Source: Acidobacteriaceae bacterium KBS 146 (GTDB taxonomy: Bacteria > Acidobacteriota > Terriglobia > Terriglobales > Acidobacteriaceae). Taken from it: a stretch of DNA of 64,000 bases. A model generated the notes under the pieces. That model saw only the letters and a list, made by a program, of their open reading frames with translations, had not been told where the DNA came from and did not search any database. Each line of letters begins with the position of its first letter. Positions within the stretch are counted from its first letter, which is position 1. Both the position numbers and the translations under genes were made by a program. This document shows positions 1-9,485 of the stretch, piece after piece. The stretch covers positions 2,418,001-2,482,000 of the forward strand of contig JHVA01000001.1 of assembly GCA_000688615.1 (NCBI GenBank). Direction: 5' to 3'.

Positions 1-1311
1 AAGCGACGCATCAGCGGTAATCCTCACGCCAACGGCGGAGTGTTACGCAAGCCGCTCGACATGCCGGATTTCCGCAAATACGCGGTCGACGTCAAAAAAC
101 CTGGGCAGGTCGAGGTCTCTTCCACCTATACGCTTGGCGCATTTCTCCGTGATGTTATGCGCCAGAACATGACTAGCTTCCGCGTCTTCGGCCCCGACGA
201 GACCGCCTCCAACCGCCTTCAGGTCATCTACGAGGCCACACCCAAGACCTGGATGGCAAAGATTCTTCCGGAAGATGCGGACGGCACCGACATCGCACCC
301 GATGGCCGTGTGATGGAGATGCTCTCTGAGCACACACTCGAAGGCTGGCTCGAAGGCTATATCCTCACAGGCCGCCATGGCTTCCTGTCCAGCTACGAAG
401 CCTTCGTCCACATCATTGATTCGATGTTCAACCAACATGCCAAGTGGCTGGAAAAGAGCAAGCTTGAACTTCGTTGGCGGGCTCCCATCTCTTCGCTGAA
501 CCTGCTGATCACCTCGCTGGTGTGGCGACAAGACCATAACGGGTTCACCCATCAGGATCCAGGGTTCGTCGATGTTGTGGCGAATAAGAGCCCACACGTC
601 ACACGCATCTACCTTCCGCCTGATGCCAATTGTCTGCTATCCGTCGCCAACCATTGTCTCCGCAGCGAAAATTACGTCAACGTCATCGTTGCCGACAAGG
701 CTCCTCATCTGCAATACCTCAGTATGGAGGAGGCCATCAAGCACTGCACCAAGGGTATCGGAATTTGGGACTGGGCCTCAACAGATGCCGCAACAGAACC
801 AGATGTCGTCATTGCCTGTGCTGGAGACATTCCCACCGCAGAGGCCCTGGCCGCTACCGCCATCCTCCGCCAACATTGCCCGGAGCTCAAAATTCGTTTC
901 GTCAATGTAGTCGATCTCTTTCGGCTCATGCCGGAAAGTGAACACCCTCATGGTCTTTCCGAACGCGAGTTCGATTCCCTGTTCACGCTCAACAAGCCCG
1001 TGATCTTTAATTTCCACGCGTATGCCTCACTCATCCATAAATTCACCTATCGGCGGAAGAATCACGACAACATTCACGTCCGGGGCTATAAGGAGCAAGG
1101 CAATATCAATACACCGCTCGAACTAGCCATCCTGAACCAGATCGATCGTTACGATCTGGCCATCGATGTTATCGATCGCGTCCCCCACCTCCAGGCCACG
1201 GCCGCTCACTTAAAAGAATGGCTAAAGAACGAAATCATCGAGAGCATTAACTACGCCCATGAAAACGGCATCGACCGGAAAGAGTTCACAGCCTGGAAAT
1301 GGCCGTTTTAG
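1..1311 (+). CDS. Phosphoketolase, C-terminal part (partial, starts before the window)
   Basis: Thiamine-diphosphate enzyme that splits xylulose-5-phosphate (and usually fructose-6-phosphate) with phosphate to give acetyl phosphate. The frame is open from base 1 and reads [12 protein letters not shown] then [10 protein letters not shown], a stretch typical of the middle of phosphoketolases, so the GTG at 40 is internal and not a start. About 436 residues are present out of the roughly 790 usual for the family; the thiamine-binding N-terminal half lies upstream. The C-terminus ([17 protein letters not shown]) ends as the family does. The next gene is on the same strand about 190 bp away. Family assignment is by recognition of these conserved stretches. 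Confidence 0.93.
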   Translation, partial: KRRISGNPHANGGVLRKPLDMPDFRKYAVDVKKPGQVEVSSTYTLGAFLRDVMRQNMTSFRVFGPDETASNRLQVIYEATPKTWMAKILPEDADGTDIAPDGRVMEMLSEHTLEGWLEGYILTGRHGFLSSYEAFVHIIDSMFNQHAKWLEKSKLELRWRAPISSLNLLITSLVWRQDHNGFTHQDPGFVDVVANKSPHVTRIYLPPDANCLLSVANHCLRSENYVNVIVADKAPHLQYLSMEEAIKHCTKGIGIWDWASTDAATEPDVVIACAGDIPTAEALAATAILRQHCPELKIRFVNVVDLFRLMPESEHPHGLSEREFDSLFTLNKPVIFNFHAYASLIHKFTYRRKNHDNIHVRGYKEQGNINTPLELAILNQIDRYDLAIDVIDRVPHLQATAAHLKEWLKNEIIESINYAHENGIDRKEFTAWKWPF

Positions 1312-1498
1312 CCTGCCAGCAAGACTTCGTCGATATCAGTTATTCACGGCGCGATCACTGCCTCCACTAAGTCTATTATTATCAACCTATTTAAGTGTGT
1401 AATCGGGCCTTCCCTCAACGTCGATCGTCGTTCTGTGAGCTATTTACACTTGTCTACGGATTGTCAGAAGATTGTCATTCCATAATCGGCTGACTTCT

Positions 1499-2269
1499 AT
1501 GAAGGCGGAAGAGGGTGACAATACATCCATGATGCAGCCTGATAAATTCGTGGTTGACGCGAAGCCGAGTGAGCTTCCTCCCTCCTTAGCCGGCACGCAG
1601 ATCCTCGTTATCGAAGACGATCCGCGCATGCAGAAGGTTCTTCACAGGATGTTCCGCGAACAGGGTTATGCGGTCACCCTTTGCAGCGACGGTCAGTCCG
1701 GCCTCGAAACCTTCCGTAGCCTTAAACCCTCCGCGGTCGTGTTAGATCTTCTTCTGCCAAATATCTTTGGCCGGGATGTCTGCAAAGCCATCAAAGCTGA
1801 GCATCCTGAGATTCCCGTCATCGTCGTCAGCGCGGTCAGCGAAGTGGCCGACAAAGTGCTCCTGCTGGAATTAGGAGCTGATGATTACGTAACAAAGCCC
1901 TTCAGCCCCCGGGAATTGATGGCTCGTGTTCAGGCGGCTCTGCGCCGGCGCTATAAGCCCACCGCAACTGTGACCTATTCTTTTGGCGACTGCGAAATTG
2001 ATTTCGCAAAGATGAGCGCCCATCGCGCCGACAAGGCAGTCACACTCACCGCCCATGAGTTCAAACTACTGAAGTATTTCGTTGAAAACCCAGAGCGCGT
2101 GCTTAGCCGTGAGGAACTTCTTAACGAAGTGTGGGGATATCAGTCCTACCCGACAACCAGAACGGTCGACAACCACATTCTCAAACTCCGGCAAAAGCTG
2201 GAGCCTGACGCAGCCGAACCCCGTTACCTGCAGACGGTATATGGAGCAGGGTATAAGTTTGTTCCTTGA
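1499..2269 (+). CDS. OmpR/PhoB-family response regulator
   Basis: DNA-binding response regulator. The receiver domain (about residues 33-150) opens with ILVIEDD and carries the phosphorylatable Asp in VVLDLLLP (residue 83 from this start) and the Lys of VTKPF. A winged-helix output domain follows (ALTAHEFKLL-type motif, then TTRTVDNHILKLRQKLE and YGAGYKF at the C-terminus). The frame stays open upstream to a TTG at 1472; ATG 1499 is chosen here, but ATG 1529, preceded by a GAGGG about 13 bp upstream, is also possible. The kinase gene begins 9 bp after the stop codon, so this is a conventional cognate pair; the barrel and cupredoxin genes follow in the same unit. Confidence 0.92.
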   Translation: MKAEEGDNTSMMQPDKFVVDAKPSELPPSLAGTQILVIEDDPRMQKVLHRMFREQGYAVTLCSDGQSGLETFRSLKPSAVVLDLLLPNIFGRDVCKAIKAEHPEIPVIVVSAVSEVADKVLLLELGADDYVTKPFSPRELMARVQAALRRRYKPTATVTYSFGDCEIDFAKMSAHRADKAVTLTAHEFKLLKYFVENPERVLSREELLNEVWGYQSYPTTRTVDNHILKLRQKLEPDAAEPRYLQTVYGAGYKFVP

Positions 2270-2278
2270 GAGAGACCC

Positions 2279-4060
2279 GTGTTGAATGACCGTCACGGAC
2301 CCGGCGTGAGGACTCGCTTTCTTCTACTAGCCTCACTGGTCCTCATTATCGGCGCGACTACTTTTTCCAGCCTTTTCATCATCCGGAACAGGCTGCGGCA
2401 GCGTGCGCGTGAGATGCTCGCAACCGAACTCCAGAACTCCATGGCGACATTCCAGGATCTGGAAGCCCGCAGGCTCTCCTCTCTGGAACGCGAGAACACC
2501 CTGCTGGCCAGCCTTCCCAGCCTCAAAGCTTTAATGACCACCAGCGATGCGCCAACCATTGCTGATAGCTCCATCGATTTCTGGCGTACCAGCGGAAATG
2601 ATCTCTTTGCACTTGCCGACCCTGATGGAACAATTCTTGCCGCGCACGCGCAAGGCATCGATAGCGAACTCATCAAACGCGATCTCCAACAGCAGATCCT
2701 GAACTCCGCAAAACATTATCTGTTTACCGGCGGACATTTATATGAGTACTCCGTTCGTCCGCTGTACTTCGGCGACCAGAAGACTGGAACGCTGTTAGGC
2801 CACGTCATCAGCGGTTACGCCGTGGACCAGCAGTTCCTTCTGCAGATCGGACGCGGTGCTGGGTCTGAGGCCGCCTTCCTCACACGAGACCAGACCGTCG
2901 TCACGACGCTGCCGAAAGAGAAGCAGGATGCTCTGCAGCAGGCAGTAGTCTCGGCAGGGCCAGGCAATGAAATCATCGTGCAAGCAGGCCGGGAACGATT
3001 TCTTGCCATCAGCCGCGACCTCAGCGCGGTTGCAGGCTTCCCGCTGCGCCTGGCCATCCTGAAGTCGTTTGATGCCACCGATCGTGCTGAACGGGAGATC
3101 AACAGGCTCGTTTTCCTGAGCAGCCTCCTCGCCATGATCGCTGGCGCGATCTTGATGATCCTGTTGGCACGTATGGTGACGCGTCCCCTCGAACAGCTTG
3201 CCAGTGGTGTGCGTGCCTTCGGTGAAGGAAATCCGCGCTACTCTCTTCCACAGGATGGCCCCCAGGAGGTCCGCTATCTCAGCCGAGTCTTCGCTCAGAT
3301 GCGTGGCGAAATTCAGAAGACCAATCGCGCACTTCTGGAGTCCGAACGACTCGCGACCATCGGCCGCATGGCGAGCTCCGTATCGCATGACCTGCGACAC
3401 TATCTGGCGGCGGTCTATGCCAATGCGGAATTTCTGGCCTCGCCGATGTTGCCCTCAAACGAGCGGGCGGAACTGTTTGAGGAGATACGGCTCGCAGTCA
3501 ACGGAACGACAGATATGCTGGACACCCTCCTGATCTTTGGCCGCACAGGCGCCGGCCTGCAACGCCTTCCGATGACCATGGAGACCATTCTTGATCGAGC
3601 GGTCGCCCTCGTCCGTACCCATCCTGATACCGAAAGTGTCACCCTGCGAATCGAAAACACCTCCGACGACACAACCGCGGCGTTGGACGTCAAGCAGATC
3701 GAACGCGCCCTCTATAATCTGCTGCTCAATGCCTGTCAGTCCGCTCGGCAGAGCGCAGGGGCTCGTGAAGTTGTCGCAACCCTGAGTGCCGACGAGTCAT
3801 ATGTAAGTGTGACGATTACAGATAGCGGACCTGGCGTCCCTGAGAAAATTCGCGAAAATCTCTTCGATCCTTTTGTGAGTCAGGGAAAACAAAAAGGTAC
3901 GGGACTTGGTCTCACCCTCGCCTACAGCGTAGCGCGAGAGCATGGCGGCGATGTAAAACTGGTGAGCAGCCAAAATGGCGAGACCATCTTTCGCCTCATG
4001 GTCTCTCGCCAGCTGTTCACAGGCCCCAATGTCACTCGGAGTCATTCGCTGACGCCATGA
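2279..4060 (+). CDS. Membrane sensor histidine kinase with HAMP domain
   Basis: Partner kinase of the preceding regulator. TM1 lies at about residues 14-35, a periplasmic sensor region of about 240 residues (Cache-like by size and position, not proven) follows, TM2 is at about 277-298, then HAMP. The H-box reads SSVSHDLRHYL with His370. N-box (NLLLNACQSA), G1 (DSGPGVPEKI), F (LFDPFVS) and G2 (GTGLGLTLA) boxes of the HATPase domain are all present, so it should be an active kinase. The start is GTG after a GAGAGA stretch. The TGA stop overlaps the ATG of the next gene (ATGA), which points to translational coupling with the outer-membrane protein. Confidence 0.92.
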   Translation: MLNDRHGPGVRTRFLLLASLVLIIGATTFSSLFIIRNRLRQRAREMLATELQNSMATFQDLEARRLSSLERENTLLASLPSLKALMTTSDAPTIADSSIDFWRTSGNDLFALADPDGTILAAHAQGIDSELIKRDLQQQILNSAKHYLFTGGHLYEYSVRPLYFGDQKTGTLLGHVISGYAVDQQFLLQIGRGAGSEAAFLTRDQTVVTTLPKEKQDALQQAVVSAGPGNEIIVQAGRERFLAISRDLSAVAGFPLRLAILKSFDATDRAEREINRLVFLSSLLAMIAGAILMILLARMVTRPLEQLASGVRAFGEGNPRYSLPQDGPQEVRYLSRVFAQMRGEIQKTNRALLESERLATIGRMASSVSHDLRHYLAAVYANAEFLASPMLPSNERAELFEEIRLAVNGTTDMLDTLLIFGRTGAGLQRLPMTMETILDRAVALVRTHPDTESVTLRIENTSDDTTAALDVKQIERALYNLLLNACQSARQSAGAREVVATLSADESYVSVTITDSGPGVPEKIRENLFDPFVSQGKQKGTGLGLTLAYSVAREHGGDVKLVSSQNGETIFRLMVSRQLFTGPNVTRSHSLTP

Positions 4061-5604
4061 TTTCTGTTGTTGAGCGAGATTACGATCTGTCGAGATCTTC
4101 GTCACCGAAGATTCTAAAGACGGTTCTCGCCTTCTCCCTCGGTTGCATAGGTTTCATCGTGCTTGCTTCCGCAGCAGTTGCCCAAACCCCTTCCGAGACG
4201 ACAGAGGAGAGGGTTCAAAAGCTTACCGCCGCCGTCGCCCAGGTCCAGTCTCAGATGAATGCGTATCAGACCCAACTGCAGGAGCTACAGAGGCAGCTAA
4301 GCGAATTGCAGATGGAACTCGCAAAAGAGAAATCGGCTGGCACGGCTCCGTCTCTTCCTACCGTCAAAACTGAATCCTCCTCGCAAGGCGCATCCACAGC
4401 ATCGCTTGAGGAGATCCGCGAACGCCAGGCAATCGACGAATCGCAAATCGCTACGCATGAACAGACTAAGGTAGAGACTGAGTCGAAGTACCCGCTCAAA
4501 GTCACAGGACTTCTACTGCTCAACGGCTTTGTCAATACTCGCCAGGTCGACATTCCCGAAGACCCGACATACGCCCTTCCCGGGGGTGGCAGCACTGGCC
4601 TTTCGCTTCGCCAAACGGTGCTCGGTCTCGATGCGCGCGGACCGCAGCTGCTCGGCGGCGAGAGCGATGCAGACGTACGAGTTGATTTCTTCGCAACCGG
4701 TGCGACCTCGAACTACGCTGCCAATGGCCTGCTGCGATTGCGCACCGCGCATGCCGCACTGAATTGGAATCATACCCGCGCCTATATCGCGCTGGATCGC
4801 AGTGTCATCGCGCCATATACTCCCAGCTCTCTCGTCGCAGTCGGAGAACCAGCCCTGGCGTGGAGTGGCAATCTTTGGGCATGGATTCCTCAGATCGGCA
4901 TTGCCCATGACGTCTCCATGCCTCATTCCATACTGAAACTTGCCGCAGGGCTCGTCGATGTCCCCAACCCACCCCGTCTTGGTGCTGCTACAACAACCAA
5001 CTCGACGGTGTGGCAGGCCGAACGCAGCCGATGGCCTGGCACCAATGCCCGGATAGCCCTCGCAGCAGGAAAGAATGGAAATGGTCCTGAATTTGGCGTA
5101 GGTGGTTACTTCAGCCCGCACATGACATCCAGCAACATCCGCTACAACGCCTGGGCAGGGACAATGGATCTGCGAGTCCCCATCGGACCACACTTTGAAT
5201 TCCTCTCCAATGTCTACCGGGGGCAGGCGCTCGGTGGCCTTGGTGCTGGTGGATACGTCGACTACATCTACGATTCCAGATCTGCCACAAGAGTTCTCTA
5301 CCCTCTCGACGACATCGGAGGATGGGCTCAGCTCAAGTTCAAAGCCAACGAACGCCTGGAGTTCAACACCGCCTATGGAGTTGATAATCCGTTCGCCAAT
5401 GACATTCGGATAAGCACCTTGAGCGATCCTACGGAAAGCTATCCTGGTCTTTCTCGAAATCGCTCCGTCTTTGGCAATGTGATCTACAGCCCCAGTTCTT
5501 ATCTTCTCTTCTCTCTTGAGTATCGAAAGCTATGGACGAACTTCGCCCCTGGGCCAACGAATGCCACCGATGTCATTGGGCTCGGTGCGGGGTACCGGTT
5601 CTGA
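4057..5604 (+). CDS. Outer-membrane beta-barrel protein with N-terminal coiled coil (DcaP-like)
   Basis: A signal sequence is visible (hydrophobic stretch LAFSLGCIGFIVLASAAVAQ, cleavage probably after AVA). A heptad-rich coiled coil follows at about residues 50-90, then a low-complexity linker, then about 350 residues of alternating polar/aromatic barrel-like sequence ending in GLGAGYRF. A C-terminal Phe is the usual outer-membrane insertion signal. The layout resembles DcaP-type trimeric porins, in which the coiled coil trimerises in the periplasm. The substrate is unknown. The start overlaps the kinase stop by 4 bp, and its own stop overlaps the next start (TGATG), so the four genes are probably one transcript. 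Confidence 0.8.
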   Translation: MISVVERDYDLSRSSSPKILKTVLAFSLGCIGFIVLASAAVAQTPSETTEERVQKLTAAVAQVQSQMNAYQTQLQELQRQLSELQMELAKEKSAGTAPSLPTVKTESSSQGASTASLEEIRERQAIDESQIATHEQTKVETESKYPLKVTGLLLLNGFVNTRQVDIPEDPTYALPGGGSTGLSLRQTVLGLDARGPQLLGGESDADVRVDFFATGATSNYAANGLLRLRTAHAALNWNHTRAYIALDRSVIAPYTPSSLVAVGEPALAWSGNLWAWIPQIGIAHDVSMPHSILKLAAGLVDVPNPPRLGAATTTNSTVWQAERSRWPGTNARIALAAGKNGNGPEFGVGGYFSPHMTSSNIRYNAWAGTMDLRVPIGPHFEFLSNVYRGQALGGLGAGGYVDYIYDSRSATRVLYPLDDIGGWAQLKFKANERLEFNTAYGVDNPFANDIRISTLSDPTESYPGLSRNRSVFGNVIYSPSSYLLFSLEYRKLWTNFAPGPTNATDVIGLGAGYRF

Positions 5605-6296
5605 TGGCGCGGCGGCTTCACCTACTCGTACTTGGCGTTCTTAGCACAACACTCTTCCTGTCTGGAAGTCCTTTGCAAGCGGCCGACATCACCGCGCGGC
5701 TCCTTCCGAAACGTTCATCGTCGGAGAAGATGCCCGCCGCAGTCATCTGGCTCAAGCCTCTACACCAACTCTCAAACCACGCCATAGTTCCGGGCCGTTT
5801 TACCCTGACTCAGAAAAACAAAACCTTCACGCCTCACCTGCTTGTCGTTCCTCTTGGCAGCAGTGTAGCGTTCCCGAATACAGACCCTTTCTTTCACAAC
5901 GTCTTTTCACTCTTCGACGGCAGACGCTTTGACCTTGGACTCTACGAAGCAGGCTCGACCCGTAGCGTCGTCTTCTCTCGTGAAGGAGTCTCCTACATCT
6001 TCTGCAATATTCATTCGGAGATGAGCGCCGTGATTATCACCCTAACCACCCCCTTCTACAGCATTGCCGACACGAAGGGGCAGTTTCAAATGCCCAACGT
6101 CCCCGACGGGGACTACGACCTGCATATATGGATCGAAGGACAACGCCAGAATGCCCTGGAAAAGCAGACCCGCCGCGTCCGCATCAGCGGAGAACACGCC
6201 GATCTGGGTGAAATTTATGTAGATCAGCCTGAAACCACACCGCACCGCAACAAATTCGGCAAACCCTACGACATCGACACTCACCCCATCTACTGA
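5604..6296 (+). CDS. Secreted cupredoxin (plastocyanin-like) protein
   Basis: Predicted periplasmic blue-copper-type protein of 230 residues. ATG 5604 overlaps the upstream stop (TGATG) and gives a clean signal peptide (residues 1-27, ending LQAA). The type-1 copper ligand set is visible: His98 in FFHNVF, then Cys134, His137 and Met140 in FCNIHSEM. The C-terminal part (about 155-205) resembles a carboxypeptidase-regulatory beta-sandwich (GQFQMPNVPDGDYDLHIW). It probably carries electrons or binds copper in the periplasm. Its place at the end of a two-component/outer-membrane operon suggests that the signal sensed, or the cargo moved, could be copper-linked; that is inference. Confidence 0.82.
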   Translation: MARRLHLLVLGVLSTTLFLSGSPLQAADITARLLPKRSSSEKMPAAVIWLKPLHQLSNHAIVPGRFTLTQKNKTFTPHLLVVPLGSSVAFPNTDPFFHNVFSLFDGRRFDLGLYEAGSTRSVVFSREGVSYIFCNIHSEMSAVIITLTTPFYSIADTKGQFQMPNVPDGDYDLHIWIEGQRQNALEKQTRRVRISGEHADLGEIYVDQPETTPHRNKFGKPYDIDTHPIY

Positions 6297-6422
6297 TCTT
6301 CCCTCGCATACAACGGAATCGAATCCTCTTTCCGTCTCATTCTTAAAAGCGATAACAGCGCTATTGCCCAAATCCTCGTAATATCTTTCTGCCGAGAACC
6401 CGTCCTGAAAGGGTTTGTCTTC

Positions 6423-7688
6423 ATGCAGAATTTTGCATGCTCATTCCGGCCTAAAGTGGCTTCCGCCATTGCTGTCATCTTTATAGGGTCGATGCTGGCC
6501 GCGGGAGTTTATCTGCGTGGCAGTCTTCCTGCAGCCTGGAATATGCTTCACATACCGGCAAACACTCCCCTCTTCTCTGACACCCGGGGAATCACCCATG
6601 CGATCGACTGTGTTCTCCACGGGCAGGATCCCTACGCCGTCAGTACATTCGATCCCTGGCATCGGCTCTACAACTACCCCCCGATGTGGCTGCTTTTACG
6701 CTACCTCGGCGTAACCTCCGCATCCTCCAATCTGATGGGGCTTCTCTTCGCCCTCATGGCGATTAGCGCCTACCTGTTTCTGCTCAATGCCCGGACACTG
6801 CTCACCGCACCAATCGTCTTCCTCGCCGTCACATCCAGATGCGTTTTGCTCTCAATCGAGCGAGGAAACACCGACCAGGTTGTCTTCTTTTTACTCGTCT
6901 CTGGGTTCTTTCTTATCTATCGCCGGCGGCCGGAGATCCGTTCGCGCCTCGTCAGCGCGCTACTGATTCTCCTGACAATCCTTAAGGTCTATCCCATCGC
7001 AGCCGTCACTGTTTTTCTTGAACGCCGCAGATGGAGAGTCGCCACAATCACCGTTCTGGCGGCCGCGGGAGCACTGCTGGCTACCAGCGGACGCAGACTC
7101 GCATTCGTATTCGCAAACACTCCTCGCGAGCTCGATGTGTCCTTTGGCGCGTTCCCCTTCTTCTACGCGCTTAGCCGACACACAATTCACCTGCTCACAC
7201 CTGTCTTTGTAGATCACCGTTCTGCAGCCCCACTTGCCGCCCTCCTGCTCGGAAGCGCCTGTATGCTCGCAGGAATCCTCGTCGGCAGCACCGCTAGTCG
7301 GATTCTTCCACCGCTCGATTCCTCTCAGACTCGCGGAGCGATCGCAATCGCCTGTCTCTCCATCTTCTGCTTCGCTTTTGTAGCTGGCTCAAGTTTTGAC
7401 TACCGGCTCATCTACCTCACGGGCGGCCTCGCCTGGCTGGTCGAGGACCTCGATAAGCGCCAAGGACTTCGGTCCTTACCACTGGCTCTTCTCATCCTTC
7501 TTCTTCTGTGGAAGCCGTTTTGGCTCTCTTTTACGGGCGAACTCATAGACGGAATCGTCTTCATGACGAGCTGCCTGTGGCTTGGCAACTCTTTGTTCTC
7601 TCGTCGGAAAGATCACCAGCCGCTCGATACGCAACGGCGACGGAAGTCGGCGGCACAGAGACAATCCTCCATGTCGCCGATTCCCTGA
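6423..7688 (+). CDS. GT87-like (DUF2029) polytopic membrane glycosyltransferase
   Basis: Integral membrane protein of 421 residues with about ten hydrophobic segments. The first extracytoplasmic loop carries acidic and aromatic residues (DTRGITHAIDCVLHGQDPY, then YNYPPMWLLL), a pattern found in the DUF2029/GT87 family, whose members transfer sugars from polyprenyl-phosphate donors. The acceptor is unknown. It follows the cupredoxin by 126 bp and may have its own promoter; the tail is basic and cytoplasmic. The family call rests on topology and these loop motifs. Confidence 0.7.
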   Translation: MQNFACSFRPKVASAIAVIFIGSMLAAGVYLRGSLPAAWNMLHIPANTPLFSDTRGITHAIDCVLHGQDPYAVSTFDPWHRLYNYPPMWLLLRYLGVTSASSNLMGLLFALMAISAYLFLLNARTLLTAPIVFLAVTSRCVLLSIERGNTDQVVFFLLVSGFFLIYRRRPEIRSRLVSALLILLTILKVYPIAAVTVFLERRRWRVATITVLAAAGALLATSGRRLAFVFANTPRELDVSFGAFPFFYALSRHTIHLLTPVFVDHRSAAPLAALLLGSACMLAGILVGSTASRILPPLDSSQTRGAIAIACLSIFCFAFVAGSSFDYRLIYLTGGLAWLVEDLDKRQGLRSLPLALLILLLLWKPFWLSFTGELIDGIVFMTSCLWLGNSLFSRRKDHQPLDTQRRRKSAAQRQSSMSPIP

Positions 7689-7725
7689 GAAGCACCTGGT
7701 GGTCTCGAGTAATTCTTAGGAATTC

Positions 7726-8070
7726 TTAGGAACGCTCCGCCAGGAGCTCCCTCTCTGCCCGTTGCCAATCCTGCTCATGATTGCCATGCCGATAGCCACG
7801 CTCAGCAAAGTAGGAATGAGCTCGTTCCGCAATCTCCGCATGTGTCGGCGGCCTGTGCTGCTTAGCGGCAACGCCTGTAGACGGCTGGCTTACCGGGGTT
7901 CCCGTCGCAGCCTGATCAGCAGCTGTACCTGTCGTTTTCTGCTTTGCGGAGGAAGATTTTGGCGCTGCAGCCTTCACCTTCTTCTCCGCTGTCTTCCCCT
8001 CTGACGCAGAGGCCGCAGCTTTCTTTGCTGGGGTTTTCTTTGGCTTCTTCTTTTCGTCTTCGACACTCAT
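7726..8070 (-). CDS. DUF2934 protein with lysine/alanine-rich N-terminus
   Basis: A 114-residue protein. The first 75 residues are Lys, Ala, Thr and Ser rich (histone H1-like, PKKTPAKKAAAS), probably disordered and able to bind nucleic acid or polyphosphate. The C-terminal 37 residues (HAEIAERAHSYFAERGYRHG then QDWQRAERELLAE) match the DUF2934 domain, common in Acidobacteria and of unknown function. ATG 8070 is chosen because GAGGAG lies 8 bp upstream; the longer frame to 8085 lacks that. It converges with the GT87-like gene. Confidence 0.82.
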   Translation of the reverse strand: MSVEDEKKKPKKTPAKKAAASASEGKTAEKKVKAAAPKSSSAKQKTTGTAADQAATGTPVSQPSTGVAAKQHRPPTHAEIAERAHSYFAERGYRHGNHEQDWQRAERELLAERS

Positions 8071-8175
8071 TGCAAATCTCCTCACTTTGAGAAAAGTTTC
8101 GCCACAACGTGCCGGGCTGTCTTTAGTTTAGAGGACGACACGCAGTTGCGCGCTTCCAGCGGGCTCCGAATGACC

Positions 8176-8490
8176 TCAGCGATCGAAATAAACTGGAGTA
8201 CGTTCGACCCACCAGCAAGGTTTGCCCCCTATCTGTGGCAACCCCTCCGGTAGCAGGGACTGAGTGCACCGGATCTCGACATTCCCATCCGGGTAATACT
8301 CCTCCTTATGCCCCTTAAGAGGAGCGACCACAAAGCGGCTGACTGTAATGACCTTATAGCCTCCACCAGCCAGCGCTCTTCCCTGCCAGATGAGCCAGTC
8401 CGCAGCCCAGATCCCCGCCGCCAGCATTAAAAGCCCCATTACCGCTCGCGCCACAATCCTCGCCATATCCCTCCGCAACCGGCTCTTCAC
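8176..8490 (-). CDS. Small hypothetical membrane protein
   Basis: A 104-residue protein with a basic N-terminus and one hydrophobic segment (about residues 12-32, VARAVMGLLMLAAGIWAADW), then a polar domain with two cysteines (RCTQ and KPCWW). The topology suggests an inner-membrane anchor with the C-terminus outside. I do not recognise a family. A start at Met9 (8466) is possible. It is divergent from the lipoprotein gene that begins at 8563. Confidence 0.55.
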   Translation of the reverse strand: MKSRLRRDMARIVARAVMGLLMLAAGIWAADWLIWQGRALAGGGYKVITVSRFVVAPLKGHKEEYYPDGNVEIRCTQSLLPEGLPQIGGKPCWWVERTPVYFDR

Positions 8491-8562
8491 AGTCCCGCTG
8501 ATGCATCTACCTTGAAAATAAATGGTCTTGACAAATTAAGACTGCGCAGATTTCCTTGCACC

Positions 8563-9474
8563 ATGCCTCATCGAAGACTCCTCCACGGCCTGTTCTGCGT
8601 CTGTCTGCTTTCGTTGTCCGGCTGTTCTCTCTCTCCTCTGGCACGAAATACCGCCGCATTTTCCGGCGCTACCAATGCTGTCGTCGAAAATACCGAGAAC
8701 GCCTACCGCGCCGCCGTCCGGCTCAACGAAGAGGCACAGGTATCGCTTCTGGTCGCGCGGTACGACACCGACCACCCGATGGACCCTCACTCCATCCGTC
8801 CTCTCATCGATGACAAAGGTCTCAAGGCTCGTACTGAGGTTCTCGACGGCCTCCAGGTGTACGCCCAGACAATCGCCGATCTTGCCAGCGGAGTCTCCTC
8901 TCCGAAGCTCGACGCTGCAGCCGCGGATTGCGGAGCGAATCTAAAATCGCTCGGCGATGCCCTCGCCGCCTCCACTCCCATCGGGATCTCCATCGGCTCT
9001 ACGGAAGCCAATGCCGCCAGTACAGCGCTCAAGGCTCTCGGAGACCTTCTCGTAAGGCGCGAGATCAAAGGTTCTATCCCGAAGGTGATTCGCGATATGG
9101 ATCCCAGCATCGAACAGCTCTCCAAACTTCTCTCGAGTGACATCGATATCCTTCGCGACCAGTCAGGACGAGACTACGATCAGATTCTGGCCCAGCAGGA
9201 TCAGTTCATTCGTCACGCGGGCTCTTCTCTCTCCGCTACCGAGCGGCGTGGCGAAATCGAACGTCTTCCTCGCATTCTCGCCAGTCAGAAAGCTACCGAG
9301 GACATGCTCACCGGCCTCAAGGCTTCGCTTGAGAAACTGACCGTAACCCACCACGCGCTCGCCGCTGCTGCTGCCAGTAAAGACAGCGCCTCGCTCCAGG
9401 CCCGGATCGATGACCTTCGTGCTTCAGCCGAAGGCCTGGCAAACTTCTACGAGTCTCTCTCCAGCTCGAAGTAA
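8563..9474 (+). CDS. Putative helical lipoprotein, unknown function
   Basis: From ATG 8563 the N-terminus is a lipoprotein signal: basic MPHRR, a hydrophobic core and the lipobox LSGC with Cys21 as the acylated residue. The remaining 280 residues are Ala, Leu, Asp and Ser rich, with heptad-like spacing that suggests long helices and almost no aromatic residues. The open frame reaches back to TTG 8512, but that extension precedes the signal sequence. The next gene starts 11 bp after the stop, also encodes a helical protein, and is probably co-transcribed. No family is recognised. Confidence 0.68.
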   Translation: MPHRRLLHGLFCVCLLSLSGCSLSPLARNTAAFSGATNAVVENTENAYRAAVRLNEEAQVSLLVARYDTDHPMDPHSIRPLIDDKGLKARTEVLDGLQVYAQTIADLASGVSSPKLDAAAADCGANLKSLGDALAASTPIGISIGSTEANAASTALKALGDLLVRREIKGSIPKVIRDMDPSIEQLSKLLSSDIDILRDQSGRDYDQILAQQDQFIRHAGSSLSATERRGEIERLPRILASQKATEDMLTGLKASLEKLTVTHHALAAAAASKDSASLQARIDDLRASAEGLANFYESLSSSK

Positions 9475-9485
9475 AGGACGAGTTC

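Noticed and set aside
7715..7734. Short tandem aattcttagg pair between convergent genes
   Set aside because: Only two copies of 10 bp, partly within the stop of the DUF2934 gene; no hairpin and no known role.
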